The notes: generated by a model from the letters alone, not told the origin. Counted from the stretch's first letter, positions 8,956-17,295 are shown. The stretch is 64,000 bases of DNA from Arenicella xantha (GCF_003315245.1 NZ_QNRT01000001.1:688963-752962), one strand, 5' to 3'. A program made the numbers and translations.

Positions 8956-10368
8956 CTATTCTTGACCCGACTGATCTTGTGAACTAGATGAACTACGTAG
9001 CGATTGTTGCTTAGAACGCTTGTAGTTTTTCTCCTTCAATAGCTTGCGGTTTTTATTCCAAGAACCCTGTTGACCCACCACTTGGACTTCCTCAAGTGAC
9101 TCTAGGCTTTGTTGTTCTAATTTAGGCGATTCAATCAACCCAGCTGCATCATCTAAAAACGCCGCGTTGGACTTCAGGGCAGCCTGCGCGCCGATAATAT
9201 CGCCTTTGTCTCGTAACTCTACCGCTTGCGCTGCTTGCTCATTTGCCACCTGCTCTATCGCCGACTCATAAGCTACTTTATCAATGGCTTGTTTAACCTC
9301 TTGAGTTGAACGAGTGAAGGTTGCCGCAATACTATTATTGGCGGTTTCAGACTGCTGGTTCGCCATATTATCGTAAGTTACTTTGACGCTTGCCACCTGA
9401 CGCTGCTGGCCCGCTTTAGAGGCTGGCACCGCCACTTCCAAAACCACGTAGTTTTGTTGTGCGCTATAAAGTTGATTCATTGACGTTACAACTCGATTGC
9501 CAATAATACTGCCATCACGCCCGACAATACGAATCGGCTGAACACCGTCCTCACAGATGATTTCTATTTGTACGTTCTGCGCAACAACCGACATTGCGTC
9601 ACCAAATTCTTTATCAAACACGCGTGCTAGGTCAGCTGAGTTTTCAACAAACTCATGGTTTCCATCACTGTAATTCGCGAGTTGAGTCATCAGGTCCTCG
9701 TTGTAACCCAAGCCTAAACCAATGGTCGAAACACTCATGCCCTCTTTGGCCAGGGACTTACCTAACTGACCCAAGGCTGACGGCGAGTCAGGACCGATAT
9801 TCGCCATGCCATCAGACAGCAACACCACTCGATTAACACGCTCTCGATCGAGATACTTTCTAACCTCAAATGCCCCCTTACTGGTACCTGCAAACAAGGC
9901 GGTGCTGCCTGCCGCTCGAATCGACTCGATTGCAGTGTAGAAACGATCTTTATCTGTAACCCGTGTCGCTGGCACCAACACATTGACAGTACTGTCGTAG
10001 GTAATGATGGATACAACGTCGTTGGACGAAAGCTTGCTGACAGCGAGAATAGCGGCTTCCTTGGCACGCTGAATTTTGTCGCCGCTCATGGAGCTAGACT
10101 GGTCTAGCACCAACGCCACATTGAGTGGCGCACGTGCCGCTAAGTCCGGCATTTCATAACCTGTTAACGAGACTCGAATATACGCATTCTGCATTCGGCC
10201 AGCTTCCATCACTGGCGTCGCCAAGCCGCTCTCTACTCGCACCTTCTGGTTTTCATTGGTATTAGGACGAGCTTGGGTTGCCTGGCTAATGCCGCAACTA
10301 AAGGTCACCATCAGCGTCGCCAACAGCCTTAGGCTAGTCGCTTTGTTATTCATCATCTGGTACATCAT
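8956..10368 (-). CDS. secreted von Willebrand factor A domain protein (YfbK-like)
   Basis: Exported VWA protein. After a signal peptide ending near ISQATQA comes a MIDAS site DQSSSMSG (DxSxS), with GSTAL and LLSDGM supplying the other metal ligands. A C-terminal half rich in Glu/Ala/Gln follows, with a basic SKQQ tail. The first ATG at 10380 has no ribosome site; GAGGA just downstream favours the ATG at 10368 or 10365. It is most like proteins annotated YfbK. The family role is not well established; metal-dependent protein binding at the cell surface or periplasm is the safest statement. Its start faces the divergent amylase gene across a 270-bp gap. Confidence 0.8.
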   Translation of the reverse strand: MMYQMMNNKATSLRLLATLMVTFSCGISQATQARPNTNENQKVRVESGLATPVMEAGRMQNAYIRVSLTGYEMPDLAARAPLNVALVLDQSSSMSGDKIQRAKEAAILAVSKLSSNDVVSIITYDSTVNVLVPATRVTDKDRFYTAIESIRAAGSTALFAGTSKGAFEVRKYLDRERVNRVVLLSDGMANIGPDSPSALGQLGKSLAKEGMSVSTIGLGLGYNEDLMTQLANYSDGNHEFVENSADLARVFDKEFGDAMSVVAQNVQIEIICEDGVQPIRIVGRDGSIIGNRVVTSMNQLYSAQQNYVVLEVAVPASKAGQQRQVASVKVTYDNMANQQSETANNSIAATFTRSTQEVKQAIDKVAYESAIEQVANEQAAQAVELRDKGDIIGAQAALKSNAAFLDDAAGLIESPKLEQQSLESLEEVQVVGQQGSWNKNRKLLKEKNYKRSKQQSLRSSSSSQDQSGQE

Positions 10369-10521
10369 TGCATTCCTCATATTGAACTATTTAATGTTGA
10401 ATCATGGTAATGACGATGCACATTTAAATGGTCAAACAAATCTAATAAGAGTGTAAAAGATTTGTAAAAAAGTTGGTCGAGCATCAATAACTGACAGACT
10501 ATATAGATCCTCACAGACAAG

Positions 10522-10567
10522 CTGCATACGTATTCATCACCGTATTTTGCGCTGAATACGTATGCAG
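10522..10567. promoter_or_regulatory. perfect 15-bp inverted repeat, probable double operator
   Basis: CTGCATACGTATTCA (10522-10536) and TGAATACGTATGCAG (10553-10567) are perfect reverse complements with a 16-bp spacer. Each arm is itself nearly palindromic around ATACGTAT, and the two centres are 30 bp apart, about three helical turns. It lies 75 bp upstream of the amylase start in the divergent gap with the VWA gene. This fits two cooperating dimer sites for a repressor or activator of starch use. The protein that binds is unknown. Confidence 0.6.
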
Positions 10568-10641
10568 AATGAGCCAAGCCCACACGACATAGTCTAGAGT
10601 TATCAACCTCATAACCACAGAGACTATGAAAGGAGCTTCCC

Positions 10642-12498
10642 TTGAACCGACCCTACACCAAATCGCGCAGATGGCGCAAATCTCTTGCACTAGCCATATT
10701 GACCAGCGTCAGCTTGACCGCCAACGCTCAATCCAATGGCGACACGTTTGTCCACTTATTCGAATGGAACTGGACTGATATCGGCCGGGAATGCACTGAG
10801 TTTTTGGGCCCCAAAGGCTTTAAAGCAGTGCAAGTACCCCCACCACAAGAACACCGCGCAAAAGACTATGGAGCACTAGACGAAGACGCATGGTGGGTTC
10901 GTTATCAGCCCATGAGTTACTCGATTGGCAATAGTCGCAGCGGCACCGAGCAACAGTTTCGCGACATGGTAAGCGAGTGCAACCAAGCCGGGGTAGACAT
11001 TTACGTTGATGCCGTTATCAACCATATGGCCGGCGACGGTGGTGATGGAACGGTAAGCAGCATGGGGCGTTACGCATCACAGAACAACTATCCCGACGTT
11101 CCCTACTCCGCGGCCGACTTTCATAATTGCGGAAAACCAGAGATCGATGGTAGCGACTATCAAAACAATGCAGCAAACGTGCGTAATTGTGACTTAGTGA
11201 GGCTCGACGACTTAAAAACAGAGTCTGAGAACGTTCGCTCTAAAATCATCGGTTTTCTTAATGGACTCACTGCCATGGGCGTCAAAGGCTACCGAATCGA
11301 TGCGGCTAAACATATGGCACCAGCCGATATTCAAAACATCGTTTCGCGGTTAAATCCAATCGCCGGCACCAATACACCGGTCTATGTGTTCCAAGAAGTG
11401 ATCGACAAAAGCCCGGGCCAAGAAGCCATTACCGCCAGCGAGTATACAAGCATCGCTGATGTCACCGAGTTCCAATGGGCGGACAATATAGGTCGTAAAT
11501 TTCAAGGACTATTCGAACCCAGCTTCGGTCAAAATGGAAAATTAGCAGACTTAGAAACAATTGGCTCTCCAGCATGGGGAATGCTGCCGAGCGACAAAGC
11601 GGTAATATTTGTTTCCAACCACGATGATCAACGCGGCGACGGGCGCTTTGCCATTGTCGATTACAATGATGAGTTCGGGCTCAACTTCATTGCCGAGGCT
11701 TACCAAATGGCGCAGCCTTATGGGTACCCCAAAATAATGTCGAGCTATTACTTTAATGCCAACGAAGACCGCTCAGTAAGTCGCCCGACCGTGCCGACCA
11801 ACTCGCCAACTGGCGGCTGCGAAGCACCCTACGGGCCAAATCGAGGCGGTAGTGAAGGTTGGGTCTGCGAACATCGTTGGACCGGCTTAGCCAACATGGT
11901 AGCGTTCCGCAAAACGGCTGAAAACCAAGCGCTGACCAACTGGTGGAGTAATGGCGCCAACCAGATTGCCTTTGGGCGCAATGGCGCCGGGTTCATAGCA
12001 ATCAACCACGAGTCATATCCGCTAGTACAACAACTTCAGACCGGCATGGCGGATGGCCAGTATTGCGACATACTGTCGGGCGATTTTGTAAATAACAGCT
12101 GCACTGGAGACATCATCACCGTGAGCTCTGGCCAAGTTAGCGTCAACCTGCCGAATCGCAATAGTGCAATGGCAATTCACACCGGGGCCAAAATTGGCGG
12201 CGGAAGCGGCAGTAATCGTCAAGTCAGCTTCACCTGCAATAATGGTTCGACGAATCTGGGCACGAGCGTGTATGTGGTAGGCGACTCAGCACAGCTCGGC
12301 AACTGGAGTCCAAACAGCGCAATTAAATTAGACCCAACAGCGTATCCAACTTGGAGTGCTACGATCTCACTCCCAGCTAACCAAGCAATGGAGTGGAAAT
12401 GTATCAAGCGGCTAGAGTCTGGTGGCGGCGTGCAATGGCAAAACGGCTCAAACAATCAGTTAGGTTCCGCATCGACCAGCACGTCGGGCTCATTCTAA
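10642..12498 (+). CDS. secreted alpha-amylase (GH13) with C-terminal CBM20 starch-binding domain
   Basis: Endo-acting enzyme hydrolysing alpha-1,4 links of starch or glycogen outside the cytoplasm. The start is TTG: AAGGAG lies at the right spacing and the nearby ATG at 10626 is out of frame. After a signal peptide ending near TANA come the GH13 regions DAVINH, GYRIDAAKH (nucleophile Asp220), VFQEV (acid/base Glu252) and FVSNHDD (Asp328). The form HLFEWNWTDIGREC is of the animal/actinomycete-like amylase type. Residues about 525-618 are CBM20 (VYVVGDSAQLGNW, MEWKCIKR). A Gly/Ser linker (GGGSGSN) joins the two. An inverted-repeat operator lies upstream and a hairpin follows the stop. Confidence 0.94.
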   Translation: MNRPYTKSRRWRKSLALAILTSVSLTANAQSNGDTFVHLFEWNWTDIGRECTEFLGPKGFKAVQVPPPQEHRAKDYGALDEDAWWVRYQPMSYSIGNSRSGTEQQFRDMVSECNQAGVDIYVDAVINHMAGDGGDGTVSSMGRYASQNNYPDVPYSAADFHNCGKPEIDGSDYQNNAANVRNCDLVRLDDLKTESENVRSKIIGFLNGLTAMGVKGYRIDAAKHMAPADIQNIVSRLNPIAGTNTPVYVFQEVIDKSPGQEAITASEYTSIADVTEFQWADNIGRKFQGLFEPSFGQNGKLADLETIGSPAWGMLPSDKAVIFVSNHDDQRGDGRFAIVDYNDEFGLNFIAEAYQMAQPYGYPKIMSSYYFNANEDRSVSRPTVPTNSPTGGCEAPYGPNRGGSEGWVCEHRWTGLANMVAFRKTAENQALTNWWSNGANQIAFGRNGAGFIAINHESYPLVQQLQTGMADGQYCDILSGDFVNNSCTGDIITVSSGQVSVNLPNRNSAMAIHTGAKIGGGSGSNRQVSFTCNNGSTNLGTSVYVVGDSAQLGNWSPNSAIKLDPTAYPTWSATISLPANQAMEWKCIKRLESGGGVQWQNGSNNQLGSASTSTSGSF

Positions 12499-12526
12499 GC
12501 TAAGCAACTTAACGTAACGTCAAACG

Positions 12527-12560
12527 ATGGCCGACCTATGATTGCACGCAGGTCGGCCAT
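12527..12560. terminator. hairpin after amylase gene
   Basis: ATGGCCGACCT (12527-12537) and AGGTCGGCCAT (12550-12560) form a perfect 11-bp stem with a 12-nt loop between convergent genes. There is no T-run on either strand, so it may act bidirectionally but inefficiently, or protect the mRNA 3' end. Confidence 0.45.
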
Positions 12561-12606
12561 ACACATAAGCCAGTACATCACGGTAATCTGAGACGCCACT
12601 AAACAT

Positions 12607-13227
12607 TTATACAACCGAAATACCTGCTCGTTGGAGCGCCATTTTAATTGCATTTGATGCATTCAATGTAATCTCAGGCAAAGGGGCTCTGACCGTTGAC
12701 TGAATCGGAATGCCCTGCAACTTGAGTGCTTCTTTGCTTGCTGAATGAGGGCTCGCAGCCGCTTTAAGCACAGGGTACGGAAGACTGGAAGCTAGCTTTA
12801 GGAGCCTCCACAAGGTATCGGTGCTTTTAGTCGGGTTGCTCACAATAGGTAGCAGCTCTAACAAACTACGGAACTCGGCCGAGCTTTCTAGACCCGACGT
12901 ATTCTCATCACACGCTTGATATAGGTTGTACGCAGAACTCGGATGGACAGCCGCGAGTGGACAAATAGCCCTGCGCGCTCCGTGCGAAAAAAGACGCGGT
13001 AGAAACAGGCTTAGCGCGGTGAAATAGTTATCACACCGCCCACTCGCCAATACTTTCTTTGCCGCATAATTGTTCAAAGAACTATCCTTGATCCCAACAA
13101 CATTGTCGATCTCCATCAACGCTATGAGTTGCTCTGGGTTTAACCAAATATCGGATACCTGAGGAAAGTGGTAATAAATAATAGGTAACGACGAGCGCCG
13201 CGCGTGACAGTCAACTTCGGATTCCAC
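12607..13227 (-). pseudogene. 5'-truncated dihydrodipicolinate synthase / N-acetylneuraminate lyase family gene
   Basis: The 206 residues match only the C-terminal two thirds of a DapA/NanA-type class I aldolase, normally about 290-300 residues. LPIIYYHFP carries the conserved Tyr and VVGIKDSS the Schiff-base Lys. The N-terminal strands of the barrel are missing, and an in-frame TGA lies at 13234-13236, just upstream of the GTG used here. There is no ribosome site. I read it as a remnant cut at about 13.23 kb, where it abuts another gene fragment on the opposite strand. The YYHFP form leans towards the neuraminate-lyase-like branch, but this is uncertain. Confidence 0.7.
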
Positions 13228-13473
13228 AAACGATCATCGGTGCTCGATGTTAAAGGAGCAGGCATGCACAGCGAGTCCGTGGTGTATACAGAAGCACTGA
13301 TCGAACAACGTGCTCATGCCATTGGCTATGCTATCGACGCTCGACGACAACGGTTTCCAGATGAGACTTCTTATCGTTACAAGCCATTAGCGGACAAAAA
13401 CATTCAGCTGAAATGGGATAGTGACAACACTATGCCGTTAAGAGACTACAACCTTCTTGATTTAAGTATCTAG
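13204..13473 (+). pseudogene. unidentified gene fragment (C-terminal tail)
   Basis: An 89-codon frame overlapping the start of the truncated aldolase. Residues after about 18 (MHSESVVYTEALIEQRAHA, then RRQRFPDETSYRYKPLAD and PLRDYNLLDL) look like real protein, while the first 15 or so are the antisense of the neighbouring fragment. This is what the tail of a larger gene that lost its 5' part would look like. I do not recognise the family. Confidence 0.4.
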
Positions 13474-13589
13474 TACGCTCACAAGTCCGAAGATATTCTC
13501 GGTTACCAATAGCTTAGCTGCTGAAACGTCAGCGCGCCTCGTTCTTAGCTTGCTAGTAACTTGGCGCACGACTTCAGTTCACAAAATTC

Positions 13590-13877
13590 TTAAACCAGTT
13601 CGACGTGTAACGTCTTACCAAGAGCCTTAGCAGCATTGTCTAATGTGTGGAGAGTCACCGAAGTGTTTGTCGGATCTAGTAGACGATCAAGCGCTGAACG
13701 ACTGGTATCCATTAGCTGTGCCATGCGCGTTTTTGAAATATTTTCGTTTTCCATTTTCTGAGAAACTTGCCAAGCGACAACACGTTTAATCGCCACCGCG
13801 CTAGCTTCAGTAAGATCAGCCGTTTCTTCAAATAAGTCATCAAACGATGAACCGATGTGTGCATTCTTCTTAGCCAT
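13590..13877 (-). CDS. XRE-family helix-turn-helix protein, antitoxin-like
   Basis: Small DNA-binding protein of about 95 residues. The helix-turn-helix is SKTRMAQLMDTSRSALDRLL, followed by VTLHTLDNAAKALG, a form common in HigA-type antitoxins and their relatives. I place the start at the ATG at 13877, giving MAKKNAHIGSSFDDL. The upstream ATG at 13907 would force the frame through a perfect palindrome that looks like its own operator. No toxin gene is visible on either side, so it appears orphaned. It may still act as an autoregulated repressor. Confidence 0.75.
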   Translation of the reverse strand: MAKKNAHIGSSFDDLFEETADLTEASAVAIKRVVAWQVSQKMENENISKTRMAQLMDTSRSALDRLLDPTNTSVTLHTLDNAAKALGKTLHVELV

Positions 13878-13884
13878 AGATAAC

Positions 13885-13902
13885 TGTACCTTTTTTGGTA
13901 CA
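13885..13902. promoter_or_regulatory. palindromic operator upstream of XRE gene
   Basis: TGTACC-N6-GGTACA is a perfect 18-bp inverted repeat with a T6/A6 centre. It starts 8 bp upstream of the chosen XRE start. The position fits autorepression by the XRE dimer. Confidence 0.6.
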
Positions 13903-14065
13903 TTCAATCAAATTAAGCGCGAGTCACATGAATGGCCTTGCTGCCCGTTCACTATAATCCCCAAGCCTACGGTAAGCTCAAAATAAACTCTAAACGCAGC
14001 ACAGCAGCAGAATCTATTTTGGCTTAGGACTATTCCGTTGCCTCCTTGCGTGTGTTTGCGCCCAT

Positions 14066-14111
14066 CGGGATTTAAGCAGCTCGCGCTGCGCGCTTCACAA
14101 CTAAAACCCCG
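14066..14111. repeat. imperfect inverted repeat with GC-rich core
   Basis: CGGGATTTAAG (14066-14076) pairs with CTAAAACCCCG (14101-14111) at 10 of 11 positions if G-U is allowed, with a CGCG-rich internal stem. It lies in the 270-bp non-coding gap between the divergent XRE and ParD genes. No T-run follows. Function is unknown. Confidence 0.4.
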
Positions 14112-14145
14112 TCCAGCTATTTTGATTAACAATATAAAGGGTATT

Positions 14146-14162
14146 AATATGTAATACATATT
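14146..14162. promoter_or_regulatory. 17-bp palindrome upstream of parD, probable operator
   Basis: AATATGTA-A-TACATATT is a perfect palindrome ending 16 bp before the parD ATG and just upstream of its GAGGA ribosome site. ParD-type ribbon-helix-helix antitoxins autoregulate by binding such sites. Confidence 0.6.
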
Positions 14163-14178
14163 GTGTTGAGGAATAATT

Positions 14179-14367
14179 ATGCCTAGAAATACCAGCGTCA
14201 CAATTGGTGAACACTTTTCCAGCTTTATCGACAGTAAAATCGAAGAAGACGAAGCTAAACTGACTGCAATACGCTCAAAGCTAGCTATGGGCGAAGCTCA
14301 ACTTGATCGAGGCGAGTTTGTAAATGGTGATGACTTTATTAATAAGCTAATTGCCAAACGTGGCTAA
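14179..14367 (+). CDS. parD: ParD-like antitoxin with internal deletion
   Basis: The N-terminus MPRNTSVTIGEHFSSFID is the ribbon strand and first helix of CopG/ParD antitoxins. The C-terminus (EAKLTAIRSKLAMGEAQLDR) is the toxin-binding tail. Family members have about 20 residues between these parts, of the pattern SGRYGSASEV then a leucine-rich helix. Here FIDSKIEEDEAKL joins them directly, giving 62 instead of about 80 residues. The missing stretch is the second helix of the ribbon-helix-helix fold, so DNA binding is doubtful. A GAGGA site precedes the ATG. The gene overlaps parE by 8 bp. Confidence 0.75.
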   Translation: MPRNTSVTIGEHFSSFIDSKIEEDEAKLTAIRSKLAMGEAQLDRGEFVNGDDFINKLIAKRG

Positions 14368-14664
14368 CTACGTACTATCGCCAGAAGCGGCAAGAAGTAT
14401 TGCTGAGATCGATACCTATACTGCTAAACAATCTGGGCCTAAACAAGCTATACGCTATTTGGAAAGCTTGTTAGACCGTTTAGAGTTTGTCTCTGAAAAC
14501 CCACAACGGGGAATGCACCGGCCTGAACTCAATATTGATTGGTTTAGCTACTTTGTTGGTTCTCACACAATTTACTACGGGTAAAAGCCGAGCAAATTGA
14601 AATTATTGATATATTGCATCAATCAATGGAACCCGCTCGCCATCTTACTAATGCTCAATCCTAG
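14360..14664 (+). pseudogene. parE: ParE-like toxin, frameshifted
   Basis: From GTG at 14360 the frame reads VANYVLSPEAARSIAEID to VGSHTIYYG, then TAA at 14582-14584. The usual RelE/ParE C-terminus is present in another frame immediately downstream (RVKAEQIEIIDILHQSMEP, then ARHL) and ends at TAG 14662-14664. One missing base at about 14576-14579 explains the break: the expected junction is YYRV. The lost tail carries conserved residues of the toxin fold, so the product is probably inactive. Confidence 0.85.
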
Positions 14665-16019
14665 TAAACAGGCTCGCGTGCGGTGTACGCCTGATACGCT
14701 TTCAAGTGGTACATCTTTAAGAAAACTGAAAACCCGGCAGACTTGTCTCTGTAGTCGTCCACATCAACTTCAAGGCGATAAAACTCATCTTCGTATTCTG
14801 CCTTTTCCACATTTTTAATGGCTTGATCGAGCGCATTCGGAAGGTCAATGCCCATAACTTCATTAGCGAGCGCATTTCCCATCTCTCGATATAGCTCAAG
14901 AAGATCATCGGCATTATCCTGCTGATAATTTATTTCTAGACTGAGTTTGAGATAGCTAGCCACATCTTCATTACCGTCGACGCGAAAAGTTACGGCATTG
15001 GCAAGCGAACGATCCCCGAATTTAAGCCTGTTGGTTTCACCACCCCAATCATTTTCTAAGATTGGCTGATAGATGAAAGGGTTAAGACCGTAGCGTTCCA
15101 ATAGATTCAGTGTGATATACGGCGACCAGCCCAGCTCCTTTAAAACCGGCGCGGGATTATCAAATCGTCTTGGCAAATTTGAATACAACCTAATTGAGTC
15201 TCTTAGTGCTTTTTTTGTATCTATAGTCGACCTGAGAAAACAATTTACCCACTCTGATGCCAATTTTGTGTTCTCTCGAAACGTTATTGCTGAAATACAT
15301 TTCGCCCTGAAGACCAGAGGCTTCGGACAAAACCGGTCAATCCGGCTAAAGATATTGTTGTACTTAACAAATAGGTGAATGGCGTAACTAAAGGGTAATA
15401 GGAACAATGATAAGCAAGGGCCAAGCACAAAGTCTTTGAATGTTCGCTGGTTAGTTAGTTTCTCGATATTATCCCCAACGTAGCTCATTGCACGTACAAC
15501 TAAAAACACGCCAATTATCGCTAATACCCAATCGAGTAAGATTTTTACTTTTTGTGTCTTCTCTTCTATATCGGCCACGACGGATATTATGGCTAGTACC
15601 GAAACAATAAGTATAAAAATGAATTCCCCTACCAGTGAAAAGGTTTGGAGACCTACCAGAAACTCTAAGATAACCAAGAAGCGTAAATTTGATTTTATCC
15701 AACTGGTAACGCTCGCAGCAAAGCTTGTATGCTCTTGTGAACTGGCGACGTATATGGCTGGTATCGCAACCAAAGCGAACCACATCATCGTTAGCTTCAA
15801 ATCAGATATGCCCCAAAAGTTAAGTAGCTTTAACCCATACACTACAGACCCTACGTAGCTCGCCAAGATTAGGATTAGCTTTAGCGATGTTGGCCCGAAC
15901 GCAAGCTTAACTAGACCAAAGACAATCTTTCTAACTTCTGGCTTGTATAGGAAAAGAATGCCAATGATAGCTAGCCATATTAGGCTCGCTATCTCTCGAT
16001 TATTTAGAATGGTATCCAT
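14661..16019 (-). CDS. unknown multi-pass membrane protein
   Basis: 452 residues in a single intact frame. The first half has about seven hydrophobic segments (roughly 10-25, 47-64, 77-92, 110-128, 130-148, 160-177, 198-220). The second half (about 225-452) is soluble and acidic at its end (KAEYEDEFYRLEVDVDDYRD). I recognise no family. AAGGGGGTGAT precedes the ATG. It is lower in GC than the core genes and lies between a dead toxin gene and a dead integrase, so it looks like cargo of the island. Its intact frame among decayed neighbours suggests recent or ongoing selection. A defence or envelope role is possible but unsupported. Confidence 0.75.
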   Translation of the reverse strand: MDTILNNREIASLIWLAIIGILFLYKPEVRKIVFGLVKLAFGPTSLKLILILASYVGSVVYGLKLLNFWGISDLKLTMMWFALVAIPAIYVASSQEHTSFAASVTSWIKSNLRFLVILEFLVGLQTFSLVGEFIFILIVSVLAIISVVADIEEKTQKVKILLDWVLAIIGVFLVVRAMSYVGDNIEKLTNQRTFKDFVLGPCLSLFLLPFSYAIHLFVKYNNIFSRIDRFCPKPLVFRAKCISAITFRENTKLASEWVNCFLRSTIDTKKALRDSIRLYSNLPRRFDNPAPVLKELGWSPYITLNLLERYGLNPFIYQPILENDWGGETNRLKFGDRSLANAVTFRVDGNEDVASYLKLSLEINYQQDNADDLLELYREMGNALANEVMGIDLPNALDQAIKNVEKAEYEDEFYRLEVDVDDYRDKSAGFSVFLKMYHLKAYQAYTAREPVY

Positions 16020-16089
16020 ATCACCCCCTTAAGGTTAAATTACTCGCTTTTAAAATCCCGACAGGCATTCCAAGCTGAATACCCCTCTT

Positions 16090-16146
16090 CTTTTTATGAC
16101 TAAATATTCTTTTTATGACTAAATATTCTTTTTATGACTAAATATT
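16090..16146. repeat. three tandem 19-bp repeats at the integrase 3' end
   Basis: The 19-bp unit CTTTTTATGACTAAATATT occurs three times head to tail (16090-16108, 16109-16127, 16128-16146), followed by a partial degenerate copy at 16147. The integrase stop codon (16138-16140, TAG on the minus strand) lies in the third copy, so the array is a duplication of the gene's own 3' end. Confidence 0.9.
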
Positions 16147-17172
16147 CTTTATCTGACTTACCAGATCCTCGCTCCTAAGGTGAGTATACCTTCGAAGCAT
16201 CTGCATCGACTTATGCCCAGTTATCGATGCAACTTGCTGATCCGACAAGCCCGCCTCTACGAACCGGCTTGTCGCCTCATGACAGAGATCATGAAACTTT
16301 AAGTTTTCAATCTCTGCTCTCTTTAAAGCTTGCGAACAAACTCTGTTAATCGTGTAAGGCTTGCGCTCTCCTGTGCACTCATGACCCCCGTTAAAAATTT
16401 GCTTAGTATCAGCTGGACTAATCTTAAACTTTAGCGCTTCCCTTAGTGTCTTATGAGCTTTTTCAGTTAACGGCACTGTTCTAATCGAATGGTTCTTGGT
16501 GTCTTTTAGCGTGATGGTTCGCTTAGACATATTGATGTCTTTGCGCGTTAGGTTAATGATTTCTCCGCGCCGCATGCCTGTGTACAAGGCCAGCCTTACA
16601 ATCCACCCTAAGAACGGGTTTGGGTGCGCGTTACAGGCAGCAATTGGCCGCTCTTCCTCATCACCTTCTAAGCGCCTGTTTCGGCCTTCACCGGCCTTAG
16701 GCTTTCTCACGTTGCTTACTGGGTTCACTGCTAAGCCAATGCCCCATTCTCTAATAGCGGTATTGTATAAATGACTGAGTAGCGCGAGGTCTAACCTTAC
16801 GGTGTTATTGCCCTTGCCGGCTTTTATGTGCCTATCTCTAAACGCGGCTATTTTATCGGCAGTTAAACTGGCTAAGCTGTAGCGACCGAAGTGGGCAGTT
16901 AGGAGTTTTGCGCAGGCTCTATCACCCGCTTGTGTGGAGGTTTTCTTAGTAGGGGTAACTTCTTCTAGGTATCTTACTAGGGCTGAGGAGATGAGTAGTT
17001 TCTCTGAATCACTGCGTTGAATATAGACGCCTCGAACAATTTCGTCGTCTGTTGTTCGTGCCCAGTCTTCGGCATCGCGCTTGATTCGAAATGTTTTTGA
17101 GACAATAGGCGCCCCTTTGCGACGGATAATCGCTTTCCAACGTCCAGAATCGGTTTAGGTGAGAGTTGCTAT
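16138..17172 (-). pseudogene. tyrosine site-specific integrase, inactivated
   Basis: The frame is continuous in similarity from about 17172 to 16138. It has the N-terminal arm (GRWKAIIRRKGAPIVSKTF), the core-binding SAM-like domain (FGRYSLASLTADKIAAFRDR) and the catalytic domain with Arg in TGMRRGE, TGHKSMQML and Tyr in RRYTHL. Three lesions are visible. The expected ATG is ATA (17170-17172) after a good GAGGT site. Codon 6 is TAA (17155-17157). The HxLR box reads HDLCH, with TGT (16282-16284) in place of the catalytic Arg codon. Only a GTG-started C-terminal piece (16138-16728) could be translated whole. It lies 123 bp from the 3' end of tRNA-Lys, the usual integration site. Confidence 0.9.
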
Positions 17173-17295
17173 GTGTACCTCAAAAATCTCAGAAGTGTAC
17201 TTAAATTGTACTTTTTGCTTCCTTACTAGGCAAATGGAGAGAAACGAACGAACTAAAAAATCCCTTTAAGTCATTGTTTCTTAAATATGTTTGAG

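Noticed and set aside
14066-14111. Integron attC site
   Set aside because: The repeat is palindromic, but the paired RYYYAAC and GTTRRRY core boxes are absent and no integron integrase is nearby.
13908-14201. 97-codon minus-strand frame as the missing toxin of the XRE gene
   Set aside because: It has no RelE/HigB features, crosses the hairpin and the parD start, and lacks a ribosome site.
16090-16146. CRISPR array
   Set aside because: The 19-bp units are directly adjacent with no spacers, and no cas genes are present.
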